Origin: Methylovirgula sp.
Lineage (GTDB): Bacteria; Pseudomonadota; Alphaproteobacteria; Rhizobiales; Beijerinckiaceae
DNA: 8,095 bases
Assembly (NCBI GenBank): GCA_030044485.1
Contig: JASHVQ010000062.1
Location: forward strand, 1 to 8,095
Direction of reading: 5' to 3'
The notes under the pieces were generated by a model. That model was not told the DNA's origin. It made no database searches and saw only the letters and a list, made by a program, of their open reading frames with translations. Of the stretch, positions 1-6,650 are shown one piece after another (the first letter of the stretch is position 1; each line of letters begins with the position of its first letter). The translations under genes and the position numbers were made by a program.

Positions 1-23
1 GCGCGAACCTGCAAACGCGGCCT

Positions 24-40
24 GATCGCGCCTCGCGATC
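24..40. other. Perfect 7-bp inverted repeat with 3-nt loop
   Basis: GATCGCG and CGCGATC are separated by CCT, giving a perfect 7-bp GC-rich stem with a tight loop. No T-run follows on either side, so it is not a canonical intrinsic terminator. One forward frame closes with TGA at 23-25, immediately before the stem, so this could be the transcript end of a gene left of the window. With only 22 bases of that frame visible, this is speculation. Confidence 0.3.
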
Positions 41-113
41 TCGCGCTTGCCGCCCCGAGAAATGGCTCTCTGCGCTCAAATTGCGGGCAAATCCGCGCCG
101 GCAGCTCGAGCGC

Positions 114-139
114 GGAACCAGAGCGGCGGCCTGGCCGTT
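114..139 (+). promoter_or_regulatory. EcfG-type (general stress sigma factor) promoter
   Basis: GGAAC at 114-118 and CGTT at 136-139 are separated by 17 bases. This matches the GGAAC-N16/17-CGTT consensus known for EcfG/SigT-type sigma factors controlled by PhyR-NepR in Alphaproteobacteria. The predicted start of transcription near 145-150 gives a leader of about 40 bases before the ATG at 189. No comparable GGAAC/CGTT pair was seen before the other genes. A sigma-70 alternative (TTGAAA at 138-143 and TAATAT at 164-169) has a 20-base spacer and is poorer. Confidence 0.65.
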
Positions 140-188
140 GAAACAGAGGGCAGCCGAGGCCGCTAATATTCGTCGGCGGGGAGGAGAC

Positions 189-368
189 ATGAATTTCGGA
201 AACCTTCTGCATTGGGCGCTGATATTCTTGATTATTGCGATCGTCGCCGGCGTTCTGGGCTTTGGCGGTGTGGCGGGCACGGCGATGGAGGGCGCGCGCC
301 TTCTCTTTTGGGTGGCCATCGTCCTGCTCGTCCTGTCGCTGGTGTTCGGACTGTTGCGACACGGATAG
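189..368 (+). CDS. DUF1328 small two-helix membrane protein (YtjA-like)
   Basis: Encodes 59 residues, almost entirely two hydrophobic helices (about residues 6-26 and 35-57) joined by a Gly-rich turn ([12 protein letters not shown]) and ending in a short basic tail (LLRHG). Length, the N-terminal '[13 protein letters not shown]' pattern and the central GFGG...A segment are typical of DUF1328 (PF07043), a family of inner-membrane proteins of unknown biochemical role that are often stress-induced. The ATG at 189 is chosen over an upstream in-frame TTG at 81 because it is preceded by a strong GGGGAGGAG ribosome binding site and because the upstream extension is Arg/Ala-rich and unlike the family. 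An EcfG-type promoter at 114-139 would place it in the general stress response. The phasin gene starts 106 bases downstream, with no clear terminator between them. Confidence 0.88.
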   Translation: MNFGNLLHWALIFLIIAIVAGVLGFGGVAGTAMEGARLLFWVAIVLLVLSLVFGLLRHG

Positions 369-474
369 GTTTCATCGCCCAACTAGCTGTCGATCAATTC
401 GCGCCGATGGGTTAAGCTCGGGAGCACTCGCCCGTGCCTGCGATTGTTCGGCGCAGACGGCTGAGGAGGACGCG

Positions 475-1104
475 ATGCAGAATCAGGATCCGGAACCGGC
501 GATTGCCGGCATCGACTTGACGAACTCTTTTTCGGCGGCGTTGCGCAATTTTCATTCGGTCGCCGAGGAAATAGGGCGTATCTCGCGCTCGTCTTTCGCG
601 CAAAACGCCAAACTGATCGACGATCTTAGCGCGGCGCGCGACATGAGCGACGTGGTCGCAATCCAAACCAAGTTCGTGACCGGCATGTTCGAGACGTTCA
701 ACGAACAAGTTCGGCTGCTGATGTCGCAAATGGCCGAGATTCCTGGCAATGTTTCGCCCAGGGCCGAAACGCCGGCCGCACAAGCGCAGGATCCGCAAAA
801 ACCCGCCGCGCCGGACGTCAGCGCCATCGCCGACGAGCCTGGCATGCATGAAACTTCGGCAGACGCCGGGCCGGCGGCTTCGAAGGCCGAGCAGGACCTG
901 GCCGAAGCTGCCGACGCGGCTGCGCAAAGCCTCGTGGAGGCGACCAGCGATTCCTTGCGGCTCACGGCGAAGGCCAGCCGCGATGCCTGGCAAGAATTGG
1001 CGAAGGCCGCCGCGGAACTTTTGCGCGACCAGGATTCGACAGAGGAATCCGCCGCGGCCTCGCCGCCCGAGCCGCCGGCCGAGGGCGAGGGCCGTTCGGC
1101 CTGA
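475..1104 (+). CDS. Phasin family protein
   Basis: Encodes 209 residues. The N-terminal half (about 12-88) is an amphipathic helical segment with the phasin signature 'A x N A K L I D D L S A A R D M S D V V A I Q T K F', followed by 'F E T F N E Q', as in Phasin_2 (PF09361). A Pro/Ala/Asp-rich linker (about 89-135) leads to a second helical, coiled-coil-prone segment (about 137-188) and an acidic Pro-rich tail. Phasins coat polyhydroxyalkanoate granules and limit their coalescence; some alphaproteobacterial members have other surface or stress roles. No signal peptide or membrane segment is seen, so it should be cytosolic. The ATG at 475 follows a GAGGAGG-type ribosome binding site; the longer in-frame extension upstream overlaps the DUF1328 gene and is not protein-like. 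No PHA synthase or depolymerase gene lies in the window, so the granule role rests on family membership only. Confidence 0.87.
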   Translation: MQNQDPEPAIAGIDLTNSFSAALRNFHSVAEEIGRISRSSFAQNAKLIDDLSAARDMSDVVAIQTKFVTGMFETFNEQVRLLMSQMAEIPGNVSPRAETPAAQAQDPQKPAAPDVSAIADEPGMHETSADAGPAASKAEQDLAEAADAAAQSLVEATSDSLRLTAKASRDAWQELAKAAAELLRDQDSTEESAAASPPEPPAEGEGRSA

Positions 1105-1111
1105 GGGCTCT

Positions 1112-1128
1112 GCCGGCGATCGCCCGGC
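1112..1128. terminator. Possible bidirectional hairpin between convergent genes
   Basis: GCCGG (1112-1116) pairs with CCGGC (1124-1128) across a 7-base loop, and the core GGCGATCGCC is itself palindromic. It fills the 26-base gap between the phasin stop (1102-1104) and the PH-domain gene stop (1131-1133), where a shared terminator would be expected. The stem is short and has no T-run, so the call is weak. Confidence 0.3.
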
Positions 1129-1130
1129 TC

Positions 1131-1598
1131 TCAGTGAACCGTAATGGCGTTGCGGAGTTCGAGCGGCCGGGCGATGTGTTCGAGCTGCTCGATGCTCGCG
1201 CCCGTGCCTCTGATGTCGACCGTGCCGTAGCCCAGAATGCGGCCGAGGAGCGATTGATCGACGTCGACCGATTCGACCTTGTCCATGTTCATCTCGGCGG
1301 TATGGCGGCGGATGAACCCGGTCTTGTAGATGACGCGCGCATTGGTCACCGCGATCTCGGTCGTAAAGCTCTGCCACCAGGCGTGGGCCGCGAAGCTCAG
1401 CGTCAGCAAGCCGAAGACCAGGATGAGGGCGAGCGCGGCCGTCCAGCGATAATTCGTATCGCGGAAATAATAGGCGGCGACGATCGCCAGAATCATACAA
1501 AGGAAAAAGAAGACCGCCTTCCGATATATGATCCAGTGCAGGTGGCCGTCGAAAATCAGGTTTTCCCCAGGCTGGAGGATGCTTTTCAGATAGCTCAT
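1131..1598 (-). CDS. PH domain-containing membrane protein (YdbS/DUF304-like, bPH2)
   Basis: Encodes 155 residues. A short N-terminal segment with the typical 'L x P G E x L I F D G H L H W I I Y' entry is followed by two membrane helices (about 27-45 and 52-72). A bacterial PH domain (bPH_2, PF03703) occupies about 78-150 and carries the family landmarks 'T E I A V T N x R V I Y K T G F I R R', 'M x K V E S V D V' and 'L L G R I L G Y G T V D I R G T G'. The PH domain should face the cytosol beneath the inner membrane. The molecular role of this family is unsettled, although YdbS/YdbT-type proteins have been linked to membrane-active antimicrobials. The ATG is preceded on its strand by GAGG with an 8-base spacer. 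It converges on the phasin gene and diverges from the MoxR operon, so it is probably monocistronic. Family call is firm; function is not. Confidence 0.88.
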   Translation of the reverse strand: MSYLKSILQPGENLIFDGHLHWIIYRKAVFFFLCMILAIVAAYYFRDTNYRWTAALALILVFGLLTLSFAAHAWWQSFTTEIAVTNARVIYKTGFIRRHTAEMNMDKVESVDVDQSLLGRILGYGTVDIRGTGASIEQLEHIARPLELRNAITVH

Positions 1599-1797
1599 GG
1601 ACCGGACCTCGCGGGGCTGCCTGCGCCGCGGCTCTCTTAGCAGATCGCTCCGGCCGGCGGCAGTCCGGGCATGCGCTGTCGCTTAACTTGCCTTCAAGAA
1701 ACATTATTCATGACAAGCGCTGATGGGCCATGAAGTTCGGCTTTCAAACTCTTGTTCTGCCTTATTCTTTTGCCAAGATGCCGAAACTGCGCCGGGT

Positions 1798-1826
1798 TTG
1801 ACGAACGGGAGGCCGGCGGTTAGGAC
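1798..1826 (+). promoter_or_regulatory. Candidate sigma-70-like promoter for the MoxR operon
   Basis: TTGACG (1798-1803) is a strong -35 match, followed after exactly 17 bases by TAGGAC (1821-1826), a partial -10 match sharing T, A and A with TATAAT. Transcription would begin near 1833. It is the best-spaced pair I found in the divergent gap 1599-1876. It also bears on the start codon of the downstream gene: a start at TTG 1844 would have almost no leader, whereas GTG 1877 has about 44 bases. No experimental support is available. Confidence 0.35.
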
Positions 1827-1876
1827 GCAAACCGCGCCGGCGTTTGGTGTTATCTGGCGCAAGTGAAGGTTCGTTC

Positions 1877-2923
1877 GTGACCAATTCGGATCATCCGCAA
1901 GCCGGCGAGGCCATGATGCAAGACGCTACAACCACGTCGCTCGAATCCGCAGTGCTGCGCTCAGCCGAGATGGCGCTCGAACGGCTCGCCGCGGCACGCA
2001 AGGCGATCGGCGACGTGATCTTCGGCCAGGAACAGGTCGTCGAAGAAGCTTTGGTGACGCTGCTTTCCGGAGGCCATGGATTGCTGGTCGGCGTCCCGGG
2101 TCTGGCCAAGACCAAACTCGTCGAGGCTTTGGGCAAGGTCCTGGGATTGAATTCGCGCCGCGTCCAGTTCACCCCGGATCTTATGCCGGCCGACATTCTC
2201 GGCTCCGAAGTTCTCGAAGAGACGGCCGACCATCGCCGCAGCTTCCGCTTCGTCAAGGGCCCGATCTTCGCGCAATTGCTGATGGCCGACGAGATCAACC
2301 GGGCGAGCCCGCGCACGCAGTCGGCGCTTTTGCAGGCCATGCAGGAGCACCATATCTCGGTTGCCGGCGAGCGCCACAACCTGCCGCACCCGTTCCACGT
2401 GCTCGCCACCCAAAACCCGCTGGAGCAGGAAGGGACCTATCCGCTGCCCGAGGCGCAGCTTGATCGTTTCCTCATGCAAATCGACGTCACTTATCCGGAT
2501 CGCACCACCGAAAAGCGCATCCTGCTCGAGACGACCGGCGACAAAGACGTCGAGGCCAAGCCGGCGATGAGCGCCGAAGAGCTTGTGACGACGCAGCGCC
2601 TCGTGCGCCGCCTGCCGGTCGGCGAGCAGGTGGTCGAAGCCATCCTCGATCTCGTCCGCTCGGCGCGCCCCGGAGAGGGCGATTTCGCCATCACCCAGCA
2701 CATAGCCTGGGCGCCGGGCCCGCGCGCCGCGCAGGCTCTGATGCTGGCGACGCGCGCGCGCGCGCTGGTCGACGGAAGACTGGCGCCGTCGCTGGACGAT
2801 GTCGTGGCGCTCGCCGCCCCGGTGCTCAAACATCGCATGGCGTTGACATTTGCGGCACGCGCCGAAGGCGAGACAGTGCCGGGCGTCATCGCCCGCTTGA
2901 CGCAGCATCTCGCGCCTCGATGA
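1877..2923 (+). CDS. MoxR-family AAA+ ATPase
   Basis: Encodes 348 residues from GTG 1877. MoxR ATPases (AAA_3, PF07726, plus AAA_lid_2) form hexamers that use ATP to remodel or mature partner proteins, usually with a vWA-domain partner encoded next door. Visible motifs: Walker A GVPGLAKT (72-79), Walker B LLMADEIN (134-141), sensor 1 ATQNP (177-181), the arginine-finger region PLPEAQLDRF (189-198) and sensor 2 GPR (281-283). All key residues are present, so it should be active. No signal or membrane segment: cytosolic. GTG 1877 is chosen because GAAGG lies 7 bases upstream and a candidate promoter sits before it. In-frame alternatives are TTG 1844 and ATG 1913 or 1916, the latter with GAGG only 5 bases away; the first 30 or so residues are poorly conserved, so the start is uncertain. 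It is the first gene of a three-gene operon, its stop overlapping the next start by 4 bases. Confidence 0.95.
   Translation: MTNSDHPQAGEAMMQDATTTSLESAVLRSAEMALERLAAARKAIGDVIFGQEQVVEEALVTLLSGGHGLLVGVPGLAKTKLVEALGKVLGLNSRRVQFTPDLMPADILGSEVLEETADHRRSFRFVKGPIFAQLLMADEINRASPRTQSALLQAMQEHHISVAGERHNLPHPFHVLATQNPLEQEGTYPLPEAQLDRFLMQIDVTYPDRTTEKRILLETTGDKDVEAKPAMSAEELVTTQRLVRRLPVGEQVVEAILDLVRSARPGEGDFAITQHIAWAPGPRAAQALMLATRARALVDGRLAPSLDDVVALAAPVLKHRMALTFAARAEGETVPGVIARLTQHLAPR
2751..2765. repeat. CG dinucleotide run inside the MoxR gene
   Basis: Seven uninterrupted CG units (2751-2764) plus one further C encode part of the helical stretch T-R-A-R-A-L of the ATPase lid domain. Alternating CG runs can adopt Z-DNA and can slip in replication; a two-base change here would truncate the C-terminal lid and break coupling to the next gene. 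It may equally be a chance product of high-GC Arg/Ala codons. Confidence 0.5.
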
Positions 2924-3855
2924 TCGACGTCCGGCTGATCAAAGACGCAAAGGTCTCGCCCGCCACCGAAGGTGAGGCGCTCGACCTTTCGGCGCGTCTG
3001 CCGAGTCTCGTCGTCGCCGCCAAGGAAATCGCCTCGAGTGTGATGCATGGCGTGCATGGCCGGCGGGTTGCGGGAAGCGGCGAGACTTTCTGGCAATTCC
3101 GCCCCTTCGTCGCCGGCGAATCGACGGCCGGAATCGACTGGCGCCGTTCGGCGCGCGACGATCGCATCTATGTGCGCGAACGCGAATGGGAAAGCGCCCA
3201 TACGGTCTGGATATGGATCGATCGCTCCGCGTCGATGCGCTTCGTCTCCAAGCTCGCGCTTCAGTCGAAGCTCGATCGCGCTCTCGTGCTTGGCCTCGCG
3301 GCCGCCGATCTTCTCGTGCTTGGCGGCGAACGCGTCGGGCTCATGGGGCTGACACGTCCCATGGCGGCGCGTGGAATCGTCGGCCGATTCGCCGAGGCGA
3401 TGATCGCCGAGGAGCGTTCGCCCGGCTATGTGCCGGCGGAACTGCCGGTCGGCATGGCGTTGCCGCCGCGCACGCAAGCGATCCTCATTTCCGATTTTCT
3501 GAGTGAGGCGCGGGCGATTGCCGAAGAGGTCAGAATTCTCTCGAGTCGCGGGGCGCGCGGCCATCTCGTGATGATCGCCGATCCGGTCGAAGAAACCTTT
3601 CCCTTCGCCGGCCACACCGAATTCATCGACGTCGATTCCGACGCGCGATTGCGGGTTGGGCAGGCGGAGACGTTTCGCAGCGATTACATGGCGCGGCTTG
3701 CCGCGCATCGCGACGCCGTCGCGAGCGCGGCGCGGCGACGCGGATGGAGCTTCCTGCCGCACCGTACCGACCGGCCGGCGTCCGAGGCTTTGCTCGCTTT
3801 GCGCACGCGCCTCGAGGCCGAATTCGACGTTCAGATGACACGGGTTGCGATCTGA
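2920..3855 (+). CDS. DUF58 domain protein (vWA-like partner of MoxR)
   Basis: Encodes 311 residues. The DUF58 (PF01882) signature is clear: 'F W Q F R P F V A G E S T A G I D W R R S A R' (about 57-79) and 'I Y V R E R E W E' (83-91), followed by a vWA-like strand WIWIDRSASM (97-106). The last contains an intact D-x-S-x-S metal (MIDAS-type) motif at D101, S103 and S105. The rest (about 110-285) fits the alternating strand/helix vWA fold, including 'T Q A I L I S D F L S' (about 190). Unlike many DUF58 proteins it lacks the N-terminal pair of membrane helices, so it looks cytosolic and could bind the ATPase directly. Its ATG overlaps the MoxR stop (ATGA) with no good ribosome binding site, pointing to translational coupling. 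By analogy with other MoxR/vWA pairs it would act as an adaptor between the ATPase and a substrate; the substrate is unknown. Confidence 0.92.
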   Translation: MIDVRLIKDAKVSPATEGEALDLSARLPSLVVAAKEIASSVMHGVHGRRVAGSGETFWQFRPFVAGESTAGIDWRRSARDDRIYVREREWESAHTVWIWIDRSASMRFVSKLALQSKLDRALVLGLAAADLLVLGGERVGLMGLTRPMAARGIVGRFAEAMIAEERSPGYVPAELPVGMALPPRTQAILISDFLSEARAIAEEVRILSSRGARGHLVMIADPVEETFPFAGHTEFIDVDSDARLRVGQAETFRSDYMARLAAHRDAVASAARRRGWSFLPHRTDRPASEALLALRTRLEAEFDVQMTRVAI

Positions 3856-6650
3856 TGTTCGGCTTGCCGCTGGCGTTCACGATCCCCGCCGTATTGGCCG
3901 CGCTCGCCGGCCTGCCGGTGCTCTATTATCTTTTGCGGATCACGCCGCCGCGCCCGCGCCGCGTACCTTTCCCGCCGCTGCGCCTCATTCTCGATCTGCG
4001 CCCGCAACAAGAGACTCCGGCGCATACGCCGTGGTGGCTGCTCGCGCTGCGGCTGGCGATCGCCGCGGCGATCATCCTCGCCATGGCGGGCCCGATCTTC
4101 AATCCGCTGCCGGCCGGCGCGAGTCACGGCGGTCCGCTGCTGCTCGTTATCGATGACGGATGGGCGGCGGCACCGAGCTGGGATCTGCGCCTCGCCGCGG
4201 CGACGGAACGGATCGAGGAGGCGGGACGGCGCGGGGCGCCGGTCGCGGTCATCGCAGCTTCCGACGCGGGCCGCGAGATCATCGCCTCCGATGCATCGCG
4301 CGCCTTGGATCGCCTGCGCGCCGTCAAGCCGATGCCCTATATTCCGGACCGCATGCCGCTTCTTGCACCTATCGGCAATTTTCTTTCCGCCCAACCCAAG
4401 ACGAACGTGGTCTGGATTGCCGACGGCATCGAGTCGGGCCATGCCCGGCAATTCGCCGAAAAGCTTGCGAGCCTTTCGCCGGGCGCGATTGTGGCGATCA
4501 GTTCGCAGGCGGTTCGCGCGCTTGCCGGACCGCGCAACGAGACGAACGGCCTTTATGTGCGCGTGCTGCGCAGCTCGGCTCAGGGCCCGGCGCAAGGCAT
4601 CGTGCGGGCACTCGATCTCAAAGGTCTGGGATTGGGCGAAGCACATTTCGATTTTGCCGGCCCGGGCGCAAAGAGCCCCACCGAGGCGCAAGTCAAATTC
4701 GATCTTCCCGTCGATTTGCGCAACGACATGGCGCGGCTCGAAATCCTCGATGAACACTCGGCGGGCGCCGTGTCGCTGCTCGACGAACGTTGGAAGCGCC
4801 GCCGCGTCGGCATCGTCAGCGGCGAGACGGCGGATCTTTCGCTGCCGCTTTTGGCGCCGAATTATTATCTCGAAAAGGCGCTTTCGCCCTTCGCCGACAT
4901 TCGCGAGGCGCGCCCCGGAACGCCCGACCCGATCGCCGAACTTCTCGACGATCAGGTCAACGTGCTGATCCTCGCCGATATCGGCAATCTTTCGGACGTC
5001 GATCACCAGCGGCTGAAGCAATTCGTGGAAGATGGCGGCGTTCTGCTGCGCTTCGCCGGAACGCGCTTGGCGGCGGCCGATTCCGACGATCTCGTCCCGG
5101 TGCGGCTGCGCCGGGGCGGGCGCATTCTCGGCGGCGCGCTTTCCTGGGAGAGCCCGAAAAAGCTTGCGCCCTTCGAGCAGCAAAGCCCCTTCTACGGCCT
5201 GCGCGTTCCCGACGAAGTCACCGTTCGCCGCCAGGTGCTGGCCGAGCCCGACGCCGATCTGCCCGGCAGGACATGGGCGCATCTCGTCGACGGCACGCCG
5301 CTGGTGACGGCAAGTCAGGACGGCAAGGGCATGATCGTTCTCTTTCATGTGACCGCCGACACGACCTGGTCCAACCTGCCCATTTCGGGTCTCTTCGTGG
5401 ACATGCTGCGCAAGATCGTCGCGCTCTCCGGCGCGACCGCGGACTTGGACCGGACGAAGACCGAAAGGGCGGCGACCGTGCCCCCGACGCATACGCTCGA
5501 CGGTTTCGGCGTGCTGGGCGCGCCGCCGCCGACCGCCAAGCCAGTGGCGGCGACCTATGATTCTGCGGGCGACGCCGACCATCCGCCGGGCTTTTACGGA
5601 CCGCCGGACCAGCTGCTCGCCGTCAACGCGCTCGGCGCCGACGACAAATTGAGCGCCGCGGATTTCTCCGGCATCGGCTTGACGATCGAGCCCTTGCATC
5701 AGGCTACGCCCGTCGATCTTCGTCCGCCGCTGCTCGCCATCGCGTTTCTGCTTTTTATCGCCGATGCGCTTGCCTCGTTTTGGCTCGGCGGCGGCCTGCC
5801 GCGCCGTCTTGGCCGCGCCGCCGCGGCCTTGGCGCTCGCGGCTCTGGCGTTCGCCGCCATGCCGCAATCCTTGCGCGCCGATCCGAAAAATCCGCCGCTC
5901 TCGGCCAGCGACATGCAGTCGGTCCTGAACACGCGGCTTGCCTATGTCGTCAGCGGCGATCCGCAAGTCGACGAGGAAAGCAAGAACGGACTGACGACGC
6001 TTTCGCAGGTGCTTGCGCAACGCACCGCGCTTGTCCCCGCCGACCCGGTGGGCGTCGATCCGGGGCGCGACGAACTCGCCTTCTATCCGATGCTCTATTG
6101 GCCCATCGTCGCCGGGAGGCCGCAGCCTTCTTCCGCCGCCATAGCCAAGATCGCCGCCTATATGAAGCAGGGCGGAACGATCGTCTTCGACACGCGCGAC
6201 GCGCTCTCCGTGCACCTCGGCGCTCCGCCGACGCCGGAGGCGCTGTGGCTGCGGCAATTGCTGAGCGGCGTCGATGTGCCCGAGCTCGAGCCGATACCCG
6301 CCGATCACGTCGTGACCAAGACATTTTATCTGATCGACGGCTTCGTCGGCCGCTATGAGATAGGCCAGACCTGGATCGAGGCTCTGCCGCCGCCCAATCC
6401 CGCCGACGGCGCGCGTCCGGCGCGCTCGGGCGATGGCGTGTCGCCGATCATCATCACGTCGAACGACCTCGCGGCGGGCTGGGCAAGCGATACCGAAGGC
6501 GAGAGTCTCTATCCGCTCGTGCCAGGTGGCCCGCGTCAGCACGAACTTGCCTTGCGCGGCGGCGTCAATCTCGTGATGTACACGCTGACCGGAAATTACA
6601 AGACAGACCAGGTCCACGTCCGCGATCTCTTGGAGCGGCTCGCCCACTAG
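3855..6650 (+). CDS. BatA-like / DUF4159 multidomain membrane protein
   Basis: Encodes 931 residues from ATG 3855, which overlaps the DUF58 stop (TGATG). Order of parts: membrane helix 1 (about 5-28), then the 'P P R P R R V P F P P L R L' linker typical of BatA N-termini (PF07584/TIGR02226), helix 2 (about 59-80), and a vWA-like region (about 93-225) with a degenerate metal motif (D100-D-G-W-A instead of D-x-S-x-S). Next is a long beta-rich stretch, then a GATase1-like region (about 366-402, 'N V L I L A D I G N L S' and 'F V E D G G V L L R F A G') with no obvious catalytic Cys. Helix 3 (about 624-645) is followed by an Arg-led hydrophobic stretch ending QSLRADP (about 648-676). DUF4159 (PF13709, about 685-915) contains 'R L A Y V V S G D' , 'F Y P M L Y W P' and 'Q G G T I V F D T R D'. 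The C-terminal domain is probably periplasmic. Third gene of the MoxR operon; likely its membrane effector. Biochemical role unknown. Confidence 0.9.
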   Translation: MFGLPLAFTIPAVLAALAGLPVLYYLLRITPPRPRRVPFPPLRLILDLRPQQETPAHTPWWLLALRLAIAAAIILAMAGPIFNPLPAGASHGGPLLLVIDDGWAAAPSWDLRLAAATERIEEAGRRGAPVAVIAASDAGREIIASDASRALDRLRAVKPMPYIPDRMPLLAPIGNFLSAQPKTNVVWIADGIESGHARQFAEKLASLSPGAIVAISSQAVRALAGPRNETNGLYVRVLRSSAQGPAQGIVRALDLKGLGLGEAHFDFAGPGAKSPTEAQVKFDLPVDLRNDMARLEILDEHSAGAVSLLDERWKRRRVGIVSGETADLSLPLLAPNYYLEKALSPFADIREARPGTPDPIAELLDDQVNVLILADIGNLSDVDHQRLKQFVEDGGVLLRFAGTRLAAADSDDLVPVRLRRGGRILGGALSWESPKKLAPFEQQSPFYGLRVPDEVTVRRQVLAEPDADLPGRTWAHLVDGTPLVTASQDGKGMIVLFHVTADTTWSNLPISGLFVDMLRKIVALSGATADLDRTKTERAATVPPTHTLDGFGVLGAPPPTAKPVAATYDSAGDADHPPGFYGPPDQLLAVNALGADDKLSAADFSGIGLTIEPLHQATPVDLRPPLLAIAFLLFIADALASFWLGGGLPRRLGRAAAALALAALAFAAMPQSLRADPKNPPLSASDMQSVLNTRLAYVVSGDPQVDEESKNGLTTLSQVLAQRTALVPADPVGVDPGRDELAFYPMLYWPIVAGRPQPSSAAIAKIAAYMKQGGTIVFDTRDALSVHLGAPPTPEALWLRQLLSGVDVPELEPIPADHVVTKTFYLIDGFVGRYEIGQTWIEALPPPNPADGARPARSGDGVSPIIITSNDLAAGWASDTEGESLYPLVPGGPRQHELALRGGVNLVMYTLTGNYKTDQVHVRDLLERLAH

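Noticed and set aside
1..80. Possible end of an upstream gene (forward frame stopping at 23-25)
   Set aside because: Too few codons are visible to judge. Only the hairpin at 24-40 hints at a transcript end.
81..188. N-terminal extension of the DUF1328 protein from TTG 81
   Set aside because: The extension is basic and low complexity, contains the EcfG promoter elements, and the ATG at 189 has a strong ribosome binding site and the family's normal length.
412..1704. Minus-strand open frame of about 430 codons overlapping the phasin and PH-domain genes
   Set aside because: It spans two confidently identified genes in another frame, is Arg/Gly-rich and has no good ribosome binding site.
1730..1801. 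Tiny open frame of 23 codons (starts MKFGFQ, ends LRRV) before the MoxR operon
   Set aside because: No convincing ribosome binding site, very short, and its stop overlaps the candidate -35 box. It is probably chance.
2491..3762. Open frame on the minus strand across the MoxR and DUF58 genes
   Set aside because: It crosses two well-supported genes, has low-complexity Arg/Ala composition and shows no family motif.
3831..6647. Very long open frame (about 938 codons) antisense to the DUF4159 gene
   Set aside because: Its translation is Arg/Gln/Asp-rich with no recognisable motif, while the opposite strand has clear domains and operon overlaps. Long antisense frames are expected in GC-rich genes.
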